Assembly: GCF_028368855.1 (NCBI RefSeq)
Contig: NZ_JAQNCY010000004.1
Span: 310,001-374,000, forward strand
Length of the DNA stretch: 64,000 bases
Origin: Leisingera sp. SS27
GTDB lineage: Bacteria > Pseudomonadota > Alphaproteobacteria > Rhodobacterales > Rhodobacteraceae
Reading direction: 5' to 3'
Shown here: piece after piece, positions 25,844-33,604 of the stretch
Numbering within the stretch: the stretch's first letter is position 1
Layout of the letters: the number at the start of each line of letters is the position of its first letter
Notes under the pieces: model-generated
The model's database searches: none
Told to the model about the DNA's origin: nothing
What the model saw: the letters and a program-made list of their open reading frames with translations, nothing else
Position numbers and translations under genes: made by a program

Positions 25844-27778
25844 TCACTTCCCCTCCAAATACCGCCGCTTGGCCTCTTCCTGCCGCCCGAAATCGCGCAC
25901 CATGTTCTCAATCGCCACCTCATCCGACTTGTCGGCATAGCGGAACTCGCTGTCGGCGTAGCGGTTGATCTCCTGCACCACCATGTCGACCGTGATCGGC
26001 ACCCACAGTTCCGCAATCATCGCGGATTTGGTCTCGTAATCCTTGAACAGGAACAGCTCCGGGTTCTCCATCCATTCATCGGGCAGCTCAAAGTCCATCG
26101 CCCGCACCTTGACCGCATCGGTGATGTTCTTGATGGCGCGGCCGGTGAACCGCTCATCCGCCTGCTGGATCGCCTTAAGGTATGTGCCTAGCTTGGCCAG
26201 ATCATCCAGTTCCCCGATCTGGTCGTGCACCCGGCCAAAGACCTCTGCCAGCCCCGGCTCCTGCGGCCGGTTGTGCGCCTCAAACGACCGCGCGACCGCC
26301 TTCTTGATCTCCTGCGCACCGTACAGATCATGCTCGCCCAGCGGGATCGCATGGTTCTTGCCCATCAAGAGCGTCAGGATGTCGATATAGTCCTCCCGAG
26401 TCTGCGGCCCGTCCACCAGAAACCGCGCGCCGGCCCGCTGGCGCAGCGCATCGTCCACATTCTCCGGGTAGTTGGAGAACATGCCGAAGGTGCAGTTGCC
26501 GCGCACCACGGTATTGGCGCCGGCAAAGGCCTCCATAAACACCGCCGTCACTTCCTGCTGGCCCGCAGATGACTGCCGGTCGCCGCGCTTGCCCGCGATC
26601 TGGTCGATGTCGTCGATGGTGCCAAAGCCGATGACACCCGGGTCGATCACGTTCTGGATAAACGATTTGGCGTTCTGCCCCGACTTGCCCTGATAGCTGT
26701 CGATATTGTCGATGCCGAAATTCTGGTAGCGGAAGGCATAGCCTGCATTCTGGCAATAATCATGGATCAGCCCCGCCATCATCTGGATCAGGGTCGTCTT
26801 GCCCGTTCCCGGCTTGCCGTCGCCCATGAAGGTGAAGATAAAGCCGCCCATCTCTGCAAAGGGGTTCAGACGCCGGTCGAAATCATAGGCCATCAGCATC
26901 TTGGAAAGCCTGAGCGCCTGGTATTTGGCGATATGGTTGCCCACCACCTCATGCGGCTTCTTGAATGCCATGGTGAGCGTTGTGGACTTCGCCTTGGCTG
27001 CGGGCTCAAAGCCGCTGATGGTCAGATCATCCGCCTCCACCCGCCAGGCAGCAGCAGTGAACGCCTCCAGCCGCGGCGCGTTCTGAGCCCGCAGGGAGGC
27101 CTTCTCCATCAGCTGCTCGGCATAGGCGGCGGAGGCCGCAATCAGATGCGCATCATCCGGCGCATGCAGCGCCAGCTTCTGGTCCAGCTCCCACAGTGCC
27201 CCGTGCAGCGCCAGCGGCGCATTGTCCGTCAGCAGCTCCTCCGCCTCGCCCACCTCAGCCTGCGCCTCGGACCCGTGCGGTGCCAGCAGAAAGGCCGTGG
27301 CATTGGCAAACACATGCGCGGCAATCAGCGCCTCGGCGGCCAGCATTTCTGTGAACTCCCCCTTGCGCGCCGCGTCCAAAGACCCGGCCAGATTGGCCCG
27401 TTTCAGATCGCCGAGGCCGGACACATCCGCATAAGCCTCCCCCATCGCCAAGGAGACCGCCAGCGCCCGCCGCAACGCGTGTTGCAACGTCGCCTGCAAG
27501 GGCGAGGTCAGCGGATCATCGTCATCCGCCGCCTCAATGCGGGCGATCAGATGCACCCCTTCAGGCCGCGCGGTGGAGCGCGTCACCAGCCCCGGCGTGG
27601 TCGAGCGGAACCGCCGCCGCGTGCCAATGCCAGAGGACCGCTCCGCCACCGCGCCCTCCACAGCAGGCTTGGCAATGCGCGGGGTGTGGTCAAACCCCTC
27701 CAGCATCGCCGCCGCAGCCGCGTAATGCTTGCGGATATCCTCTTCCCGCAGCTCCATCTGATTGCCTGAAATGCTCAT
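25844..27778 (-). CDS. MoxR-like AAA+ ATPase with long N-terminal helical region
   Basis: A 644-residue ATPase. Residues 1 to about 270 are Ala/Leu/Glu-rich and probably helical. The AAA+ module follows: Walker A GKPGTGKTT at 321-329, Walker B GFGTIDDID at about 384-392, and a sensor-like segment NCTFGMFSNYPENVDDALRQRAGARFLVDGP. The Walker B carries DD rather than the usual DE, which may affect hydrolysis. No signal or membrane segment is present. ATG 27778 follows GAGAGGG. It is the central enzyme of the eight-gene operon, presumably remodelling a protein or membrane complex with the coiled-coil and small membrane proteins. The exact family is not recognised. Confidence 0.85.
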   Translation of the reverse strand: MSISGNQMELREEDIRKHYAAAAAMLEGFDHTPRIAKPAVEGAVAERSSGIGTRRRFRSTTPGLVTRSTARPEGVHLIARIEAADDDDPLTSPLQATLQHALRRALAVSLAMGEAYADVSGLGDLKRANLAGSLDAARKGEFTEMLAAEALIAAHVFANATAFLLAPHGSEAQAEVGEAEELLTDNAPLALHGALWELDQKLALHAPDDAHLIAASAAYAEQLMEKASLRAQNAPRLEAFTAAAWRVEADDLTISGFEPAAKAKSTTLTMAFKKPHEVVGNHIAKYQALRLSKMLMAYDFDRRLNPFAEMGGFIFTFMGDGKPGTGKTTLIQMMAGLIHDYCQNAGYAFRYQNFGIDNIDSYQGKSGQNAKSFIQNVIDPGVIGFGTIDDIDQIAGKRGDRQSSAGQQEVTAVFMEAFAGANTVVRGNCTFGMFSNYPENVDDALRQRAGARFLVDGPQTREDYIDILTLLMGKNHAIPLGEHDLYGAQEIKKAVARSFEAHNRPQEPGLAEVFGRVHDQIGELDDLAKLGTYLKAIQQADERFTGRAIKNITDAVKVRAMDFELPDEWMENPELFLFKDYETKSAMIAELWVPITVDMVVQEINRYADSEFRYADKSDEVAIENMVRDFGRQEEAKRRYLEGK

Positions 27779-27823
27779 CTCACCCTCTCAATCCGTCGCT
27801 TGCGGACGCAATTCCGATCCGCT

Positions 27824-27857
27824 CTTCATCTGGCTAAAAAATATCCCCGCCGGAGGC
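27824..27857 (-). repeat. Dispersed repeat family 1
   Basis: Read on the minus strand: GCCTCCGGCGGGGATATTT, a short variable part, then CAGATGAAG. It fills most of the 105-bp gap between two genes of the AAA+ operon. Confidence 0.65.
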
Positions 27858-27883
27858 TCCTGCGGTCTCGGCAGGCTCGCCGC

Positions 27884-29005
27884 TCAATACCGCAGCACCT
27901 GCCCGGCGTCGCTCACCACGAACTTCTGCACATCGCCGAACCCCGGCGGATCCAGCTCTGCCAGCACCTGGAACGGGCGCTGCGGCAGGATGATGGCGCG
28001 CTGGGTCCGGGTCGCGCCGGTATCCGCGCCGCGCCCGCCAAAGGGGTCGAGCGCAAAGATCTCCCTCTCAACAGTGCCGAACCAGCCCGCGCGCTCCTCG
28101 CGCACGTCCTCGCTTTCCAGCTCCTCCAGCGTCCAGGCCAGCGCCCAGTCCTGACCCGCGGGCGCCTCCGCTTCCTCCAGCACCCGGTGCAGCGGCCCGG
28201 ACTGCTCGGTGTAGGCAGAGGAATACATCGGCCCCACATGAAAGCGGCGCAGGTGCTTGGGGTGGAGGTCGTCGAAATCCTCGTCAAACCCCTTGGCAAT
28301 CGTGACCAGCTTCAGCCCCGCCAGGGCCTGCGCCATCAGATGCGCCTGCACCTCCGGCCAGCGCCGTTCGTCCTTGGGCAGTGCCACCTTGCCGCTGTCC
28401 TCCAGTTCCATCAGGTAGATCACCGGCAGGTTCACCTGGCTGTCATAGGCCGCCCAATGCAGCAGAAAGCGCCGCCGCCGCTCGCCGATGTTTTCCAGCC
28501 ATTCGCAAACCGGATCGTTCTGGCCCCAGAACAGCTGCCCTTTCAGCAGCTCCTGATAGTAAAGCCGCTGCGACAGCGCGAACTGCAGCTTCGCGGGCAC
28601 CGCCCGGTCCGAGATGATGGTGCGCACCATATCATCCTTCAGCTGCGCCTCGCTCGCCATATTGGCCAGGTGCCGCTCCGCCTGCTGGGCGTCGTTGGCC
28701 ATGGTCATCAGCTCCGCCGCCACCGGAAAGCCGCTGTCGCGCTTGTCCATCGCCAGGCTGCCGAAAAATCGCCCGGTGTCGCGCCCTGCCATCAGGTATT
28801 TCATCGACAGCGCCCGGAAAGTGAAGTTCAGCCGCATCAGGTAGGCGGTCAGCACCTTCACATCGGATTTCGACAGCCGCCCTTCCGCTTGCATCGCCGC
28901 CGCCACCCGCGTGAGATGCCGGATGATGGTCTCGAACTTCTTGAAATACCGGCGCGAGGCGAAGGTATCGCTGAGGCCTGCGTGGTCGTGGGAGGGATCG
29001 GTCAT
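27884..29005 (-). CDS. Conserved hypothetical protein of the AAA+ operon
   Basis: A 373-residue soluble protein without signal peptide, membrane helices or a motif that I recognise. The N-terminal 200 residues look alpha-helical (SRRYFKKFETIIRHLTRVAAAMQAEGRLSKSDVKVL); the C-terminal half is mixed with a Gly-rich patch (DPFGGRGADTGATRTQ). It lies third in the operon, between a 72-residue membrane protein and the AAA+ ATPase. Repeat copy B precedes it and a family-1 repeat follows it. Its place suggests a partner or adaptor of the ATPase, which is inference. Confidence 0.75.
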   Translation of the reverse strand: MTDPSHDHAGLSDTFASRRYFKKFETIIRHLTRVAAAMQAEGRLSKSDVKVLTAYLMRLNFTFRALSMKYLMAGRDTGRFFGSLAMDKRDSGFPVAAELMTMANDAQQAERHLANMASEAQLKDDMVRTIISDRAVPAKLQFALSQRLYYQELLKGQLFWGQNDPVCEWLENIGERRRRFLLHWAAYDSQVNLPVIYLMELEDSGKVALPKDERRWPEVQAHLMAQALAGLKLVTIAKGFDEDFDDLHPKHLRRFHVGPMYSSAYTEQSGPLHRVLEEAEAPAGQDWALAWTLEELESEDVREERAGWFGTVEREIFALDPFGGRGADTGATRTQRAIILPQRPFQVLAELDPPGFGDVQKFVVSDAGQVLRY

Positions 29006-29017
29006 GCATGTCCCCTT

Positions 29018-29097
29018 TCCGGACGTGCCGCTTGCGGCGCGGACAGCGCCCGGCCGCCCCCCCGGGCGGGCGCTACGCTCCCACCCGCGGCCGGGAG
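29018..29097. repeat. Palindromic repeat, copy B (family 3)
   Basis: The second copy of the repeat described at 25341-25440; the core 29029-29060 matches at 29 of 32 positions. The GC-rich inverted arms (GCGCCCGG...CCCGGGCGGGCGC) should fold strongly in RNA. It lies directly upstream of the 373-residue protein gene, inside the operon. Confidence 0.65.
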
Positions 29098-29173
29098 CCG
29101 TCCTGTGTTTCGCACACTCAATTTCCAGCGCGAGCAGGTGCTAGTTGTAAGAACAGCATAGTTTTGGCTGGTC

Positions 29174-29392
29174 TTAGTCATTTCGACCGCCTTCTTTTTC
29201 CTTTCGTCTCCTTACATAGCTTCCCCACAAAGCAACCGCCCCACCTGCGAAAATTCCCCACTTAGCATTGCTTTCAGACGGGATGAAAAAAATGGCAACT
29301 GCCACAAGGGCGATCTGCAAGTAGAAATCACTTAGAGTGCTGGCCTTGTAGAGAAACGACCCGTTGACTTCAGAGAGCCTGAACACCTTCAC
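29174..29392 (-). CDS. 72-residue membrane protein in the AAA+ operon
   Basis: A small protein with two hydrophobic segments (LQIALVAVAIFFIPS and WGIFAGGAVALWGSYV) and a basic/acidic C-terminal tail (RRRKEKEGGRND). Its ATG overlaps the stop of the upstream coiled-coil gene as ATGA (29392-29389), strong evidence that it is translated and coupled to that gene. No family is recognised. A gap of 168 bp with repeat copy B separates it from the next gene. Confidence 0.7.
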   Translation of the reverse strand: MKVFRLSEVNGSFLYKASTLSDFYLQIALVAVAIFFIPSESNAKWGIFAGGAVALWGSYVRRRKEKEGGRND

Positions 29393-30471
29393 CCCCCATA
29401 CAGGTTCTTGTCGTGCTTCTCGACAATCGCCGCAAACCGGCGGGCAAAGCGTTCATCCGCCTTGGCCTTCTTCTCCAGCACGTCGCGGGCAAACACCATG
29501 TTGTCCTCATGCGCTTCCAGCATGTCGGCCATCTTCTGGTTGGTCGCGGTGCCGATCGCCGCCATTGCGGTCTGGGCTTCCTTGTCGGTCTGCACGCCGA
29601 TCTCGTTGATCCGGTGCGCCACATCCTGCTGCTGCGCGGTCTTCAGCGATTTGGTCAGCGCATCATACAGCACCACCCGCTGCTGGGTGTCCGTCTGCAG
29701 CTTGTTGATCAGCACCATCTGCGTCGCCGCCTGGTTCTGCAACGAGTCGACCCAGGTTTTGCCCTTCTCGATATAGCGCTCCAGCGTCTGGGACTTAGCA
29801 AGCTTCACCTGCTCCTCCTGCACCAGCGCGTTGTATTTCGCGTTGATGTCGGCCAGCTCGGTCTCCAGCTTGGTGCGCGCGGCGGCGTCCTGCTCGACCG
29901 CGATCTTGTTCTCCAGCTCGATGATCTGCGGGTCCAGCGCCACGATCTCAGCCCGCACGCCCTCCAGCTCCTGCACGGTGAACTCGCGGTCGTCCAGCGT
30001 GGCCGACAGGTTCACCTGCACCTTCTCGCGCTGCTCTTCCAGGGTGGCCAGCTGACCTTCCAGCAGCTTCACGATCACATCGGACTTGGCAATCAGGTCC
30101 TGCAGCTTGTCGTCAATACTGGCGGTGCGCATCCGCTCCTGGCGCATCGAGTCCGACTTGCCCTTGGAGAAAAACCCGACAAAGCTCTCCCAGCCGGTTT
30201 TCGAGCGCATCTCGTCGAAATCCTTGGAGAACGCCGCCGTCACATCGTCCAGCCCCATGATCAGCTCGGCGATGTTGGCGTTCATTACCTCGGTATGCGC
30301 GTGCACATCTTCCAGCGTGGCGTTTTCGATATCGACGCTGGCGTCCTCGCCCGCTTCGATCTTGCTGCGCGCAGCCTCAATGCGCGAGGTCAGCGCCTCG
30401 ATCCTGGACTGCGACTCGCGCACCTTTTCCTGGCTGTCCGCCACCATTTTCTCAAATTGGGACACACTCAT
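29389..30471 (-). CDS. Coiled-coil protein, first gene of the AAA+ operon (TelA-like layout)
   Basis: A 360-residue, almost wholly alpha-helical protein with long coiled-coil heptads (residues 1-50, 115-235 and 290-345), no signal peptide and no membrane helix. A short break near residue 90-110 (SKTGWESFVGFFSKGKSDS) separates two helical arms. The layout is reminiscent of TelA/toxic-anion-resistance proteins and PspA-like membrane-stress proteins, but no diagnostic motif fixes this. It is the promoter-proximal gene of the operon, which fits a structural scaffold needed in high amount. The start ATG 30471 lies 29 nt downstream of a good promoter -10. Confidence 0.8.
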   Translation of the reverse strand: MSVSQFEKMVADSQEKVRESQSRIEALTSRIEAARSKIEAGEDASVDIENATLEDVHAHTEVMNANIAELIMGLDDVTAAFSKDFDEMRSKTGWESFVGFFSKGKSDSMRQERMRTASIDDKLQDLIAKSDVIVKLLEGQLATLEEQREKVQVNLSATLDDREFTVQELEGVRAEIVALDPQIIELENKIAVEQDAAARTKLETELADINAKYNALVQEEQVKLAKSQTLERYIEKGKTWVDSLQNQAATQMVLINKLQTDTQQRVVLYDALTKSLKTAQQQDVAHRINEIGVQTDKEAQTAMAAIGTATNQKMADMLEAHEDNMVFARDVLEKKAKADERFARRFAAIVEKHDKNLYGG

Positions 30472-30493
30472 CGCATCCGTTCCTTCCCTGTCA

Positions 30494-30534
30494 AATATCT
30501 GATCCCGATATGGGTATGTAAAAGAAATTTACAT
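30494..30534 (-). promoter_or_regulatory. Promoter and palindromic operator of the AAA+ operon
   Basis: On the minus strand TTTACA (30522-30517) and GATATT (30499-30494) are separated by exactly 17 bp and form a sigma-70-type promoter. A perfect 19-bp palindrome, ATGTAAA-N5-TTTACAT (30516-30534), overlaps the -35 element and is a candidate operator. Confidence 0.65.
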
Positions 30535-30590
30535 CCCCTTGGGCGGTGCAATTCTGCCCGTTTCAAATGCACTGTTGCAGACAGGCCGCA

Positions 30591-30623
30591 CAAAGAAAAG
30601 CCCCGGAGGATCCCCCCGGGGCT
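30591..30623 (-). terminator. Rho-independent terminator of pmtA
   Basis: 8-bp stem AGCCCCGG / CCGGGGCT (30599-30606 and 30616-30623). On the minus strand it is followed by TTTCTTT, about 20 nt after the pmtA stop. Confidence 0.88.
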
Positions 30624-30644
30624 GCATCGCGGAAACAGGGTGTT

Positions 30645-31268
30645 TCACATGGTCTGCTGCTTGCCCAGCACCAGGAATGTCATCATCCCGAAGGGCGGAA
30701 TGCTTTCCTGCTGCTCGACCTGCAGGCGGTCCTCCTGCAGCACCGTTTTCAACTCGAAGTCCGAATGCCAGCCGATCACATTGGCCAGGGGCGCCGAAAG
30801 CTTCTCCAGCGAGGCCCGCACCCCCTTGCCGCTCTTGAAATGGTTGGTGATCACCACCTTGCCGCCGGGCTTCAGCACCCGCGCGATCTCATGCATCACC
30901 TTATCCGGGTCCGGCACCACCGACAGCACATGCATCGCCGCCACCGTGTCGAACGAGTTGTCCGGGAAATCCAGCTGCCGGGCATCCATCTGCCGCAGCG
31001 CCTCGACCTGTTTCAGCCCCAGCTCCTGCACCTTGCCTTGGGCCTTCTTCAGCATGTCGTGGCTGAAATCGATCCCCGTCACCTGCAGATGCGGCGCGTA
31101 ATGCTGCAGAGACAGGCCGGTGCCGACCCCAACCTCCAGCACCTTGCCTTCGCGGGAATTGATGTAGCGGGTCGCCCTGCGGCGGCCAGAGCGCGTCACC
31201 GCGCCGAAAGTCTTGTCATACACCGGCGCCCAGCGCGCGTATGATTCCTCAACTGCCTTGATATCCAA
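30645..31268 (-). CDS. pmtA: Phosphatidylethanolamine N-methyltransferase PmtA-like SAM methyltransferase
   Basis: A 207-residue class I SAM-dependent methyltransferase. The SAM-binding loop VLEVGVGTGLSLQHYAPHLQVTGID (about 43-67) and the later motifs FDTVAAMHVLSVVPDPDKVMHEIARVLKPGGKVVI are intact. Length and sequence resemble the Rhodobacter PmtA that methylates phosphatidylethanolamine to phosphatidylcholine. The start is a TTG (31268) preceded by GGGAGGGACGAA. The upstream gene pssA makes phosphatidylserine, the precursor of phosphatidylethanolamine, which supports the assignment. The two are likely one operon. Confidence 0.85.
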   Translation of the reverse strand: MDIKAVEESYARWAPVYDKTFGAVTRSGRRRATRYINSREGKVLEVGVGTGLSLQHYAPHLQVTGIDFSHDMLKKAQGKVQELGLKQVEALRQMDARQLDFPDNSFDTVAAMHVLSVVPDPDKVMHEIARVLKPGGKVVITNHFKSGKGVRASLEKLSAPLANVIGWHSDFELKTVLQEDRLQVEQQESIPPFGMMTFLVLGKQQTM

Positions 31269-31293
31269 TTCGTCCCTCCCCGGACGTCCTGGG

Positions 31294-32040
31294 CTAGCCC
31301 TTTGGCTTGGAAACCAGCCCCCAAATCACCATAACAACGTAAGCAAGGCATAGCACAACCAGCACCGTCCATGCATAGGTCAGCAATGCCGCAGCCATGA
31401 AGGCAAAGCCCACAAGCAGGTACTTAACATTCTCCCGCGAAATTTTAACCGCTTTCGGCGACCAGGTCGGAATGTGGCTGATCATTGCCAGCCCCACCAG
31501 CACCATGGTGAGGCAGATCAGCAGCTCATGCAGCACCGGTTCACGGCTGCCATAGGCAAAGGTGGCAAACATCGGCAGCAGCGCCAGCAGCGCTCCGGCG
31601 GGCGACGGGATGCCCTCGAAATAACCCTTGCGCAGCTTCGGCGCCTCTTCCTCCGACTTGCTGCTGACATTGAACCGCGCCAGCCGCACCACGCAGCAGA
31701 CCGAGAACACCAGCACCGAAATCCAGCCGATCCCGCGCATATCCTGCAGTGCCCACAGATAGATCACCATCGGGGTCGCCACACCGAAGTTCAGGAAATC
31801 AGCCAGCGAGTCCAGCTCTGCCCCCATCTTGCTGACGCTGCGCAGCGCCCGCGCCAGCCGCCCATCCAGCCCGTCCAGCACCGCGGCCAGCAGGATCAGC
31901 ATCACCGCCAGCTTGAAGTTGCCGGAGATGGCAAAGCGGATCGCCGACAGCCCGGCGCAGATCGCACCGATGGTCATCAGGTTCGGCATCAGCTGGATCA
32001 GCGCAAATTCCGATTTCTTCTTTTCCGGGGCGTCATACAT
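31294..32040 (-). CDS. pssA: CDP-diacylglycerol-serine O-phosphatidyltransferase
   Basis: A 248-residue inner-membrane CDP-alcohol phosphatidyltransferase. The family signature D-G-x2-D-G-R-x-A-R...G-x3-D-x3-D is present as LDGLDGRLARAL...GAELDSLAD around residue 57-82. It has about seven or eight membrane helices. It transfers phosphatidyl to serine in phosphatidylethanolamine synthesis. It is followed after 25 nt by pmtA, so the operon covers steps towards phosphatidylcholine. The bacterial type II PssA family (with PRYFEGIPSPA-like GYFEGIPSPAGALL) fits well. Confidence 0.93.
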   Translation of the reverse strand: MYDAPEKKKSEFALIQLMPNLMTIGAICAGLSAIRFAISGNFKLAVMLILLAAVLDGLDGRLARALRSVSKMGAELDSLADFLNFGVATPMVIYLWALQDMRGIGWISVLVFSVCCVVRLARFNVSSKSEEEAPKLRKGYFEGIPSPAGALLALLPMFATFAYGSREPVLHELLICLTMVLVGLAMISHIPTWSPKAVKISRENVKYLLVGFAFMAAALLTYAWTVLVVLCLAYVVMVIWGLVSKPKG

Positions 32041-32282
32041 GGCGGTGGCTCTTTCTTCCTCGCGGGGCGCGCACGCGCGGACGTGCGTGCGTCCTCAGCA
32101 AGAGGGTAACAACGGGGCAGTCAATGCCGTGGCGCACATATGCCCCAAGACCCGCCCCGGCGCAACGGCCCTGCCAGAAGACCAATTGCTAGGCGTCCAG
32201 GCTGAAAGCTCCCTGCACGCTGGCGCCCGGCACCGGCCGGCCTCACCTCATGTCAGCGTTCGCCTGGCGCTCTGCCATCCGG

Positions 32283-32918
32283 CTAAGGTCCGGCCTTCTC
32301 CAGCAAATGGATGCTCCTGTATCCCAGCTGCACCTGGCCTTTAGCCTTTAAGGCATTCAAATGAAGACCCACAGCTTCCTTGGTCACACCTAAAATAGCA
32401 GCCAGTTCCTCCTGGCTGACTCGTAGCTTTCGTGTGTTCTGCCACTTGGAAATCTGCTGCAATGCGGTTTTCAATCTTTGTTCCAGAGAGAGAAAAACCG
32501 TGTTCTCAAAATTCTTATAAAAATGGTCGGCAAGCCCTGCCAGGACAGCTGCAATCGCCTGCCAAAGACGCGGGTCTGTTTGGCCTATTTCCTCGACGTC
32601 TTTCCAGTTCACCACCCGCAGCCTGGTTTCTGACCTTGCATAGGCCGCATTCGGCCGCAACCCGGGCCCGAGGCAGCCGATAAAACCGAACCAGTCACCC
32701 GCACCAAGATCGCGGACGATCAGCTCCTTGCCGCCCTCATGCGTTGCCCCGAATCGAATTGTACCGGACTCAATGAAGTACAACTCCTGCGCTGGATCTG
32801 CGATTTCGTGGATCAGCCCTCCTTTGGGTATGCAGCTTGCCTGTGCCTTGCCATGCACCGCCCGCCTGGTTTCGTGAGAGCAATGATCAAGCCAGTTCCG
32901 GAAGTTCACATTTTTCAT
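32283..32918 (-). CDS. Crp/Fnr-family transcriptional regulator
   Basis: A 211-residue regulator with an N-terminal cyclic-nucleotide-binding-like beta-barrel (about 15-125; ELYFIESGTIRFGATHEGGKELIVRDLGAGDWFGF) and a C-terminal winged helix (SQEELAAILGVTKEAVGLHLNALKAKGQVQL, about 165-200). It lacks the four-cysteine cluster of oxygen-sensing Fnr. It is divergent from a secreted GlcG-like protein gene with an 80-bp shared promoter region, which it probably controls. The effector is unknown. Confidence 0.9.
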   Translation of the reverse strand: MKNVNFRNWLDHCSHETRRAVHGKAQASCIPKGGLIHEIADPAQELYFIESGTIRFGATHEGGKELIVRDLGAGDWFGFIGCLGPGLRPNAAYARSETRLRVVNWKDVEEIGQTDPRLWQAIAAVLAGLADHFYKNFENTVFLSLEQRLKTALQQISKWQNTRKLRVSQEELAAILGVTKEAVGLHLNALKAKGQVQLGYRSIHLLEKAGP

Positions 32919-32998
32919 CAGGAAAACAATCCAGATTGTCTTTTGTTTCCAGCCTTACACCTAGTGTGCACAGCATCAGCTACAAGGGAGACAAAGAG

Positions 32999-33493
32999 AT
33001 GAAAATGGTAATCTTCGGCGCGGCTGCGGCCGGATTGCTCGCGGCCGCGGCTGCCTCGGCAGTCGAAATACCGAACCGCCCGGCTCTGACAACCGAAATT
33101 GCCGAAGCAATCGCCAAAGAAGCGCTTGCAGATTGCCGTGCACAAGAGGCGGCAGTATCGGTCTCTGTCGTGAATGACCAAGGCCGGCTGCTCTATTTCT
33201 TCCGGGGAGAAGGCACTGGTGCGAACACCATTCATACCAGCTTCAGGAAGGCCTATACGGCCGCGTCCCTGAAGGTATCAACATCTGTTCTCAATATGGC
33301 ACCCCAGGCGGACGGATACAGCCAGCTGGGAAAAATGGAAGACGACATCCTGTTGCTAACCGGAGGCCTGCCGCTGTTCCACGAGGGCACGTTGATCGGC
33401 GCAATCGGACTTTCGGGTGCGCCAGACCCGAACATTGAAGAGGCCTGCGGTGAATCCGCAATCGCGAAGGTTTTGAACAGCAAGGACGGCTGA
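32999..33493 (+). CDS. Secreted GlcG/HbpS-like heme-binding-family protein
   Basis: A 164-residue protein with a signal peptide (cleavage near AAAASAVEI, residue 20-22) and the GlcG/HbpS (DUF336) fold: IAKEALADCRAQEAAVSVSVVNDQGRLLYFFRGEGT, SFRKAYTAASLK, LPLFHEGTLIGAIGLSGAP. Family members bind heme, or accompany glycolate or propanediol catabolic genes. The frame is open upstream, but ATG 32999 has AGGGAG and begins the signal peptide. It is divergent from a Crp-like regulator and has its own terminator. The ligand is not known. Confidence 0.85.
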   Translation: MKMVIFGAAAAGLLAAAAASAVEIPNRPALTTEIAEAIAKEALADCRAQEAAVSVSVVNDQGRLLYFFRGEGTGANTIHTSFRKAYTAASLKVSTSVLNMAPQADGYSQLGKMEDDILLLTGGLPLFHEGTLIGAIGLSGAPDPNIEEACGESAIAKVLNSKDG

Positions 33494-33553
33494 CGGCCCG
33501 CTTCCAGACCTGCAACCAGTCTGGCTCAGCCCCGCAGGCGCCTGCCCGGTGTA

Positions 33554-33588
33554 CAGGGGGTGCACGGATGGCACCCCCTGCGTCTTTT
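33554..33588 (+). terminator. Terminator after the GlcG-like gene
   Basis: A perfect 10-bp stem CAGGGGGTGC / GCACCCCCTG (33554-33563 and 33571-33580) is followed by CGTCTTTT. The left arm is part of a GGTGTACAGGGGGTGCACG motif shared exactly with 48162-48180. Confidence 0.78.
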
Positions 33589-33604
33589 CAAAAAATTGGA
33601 AACC

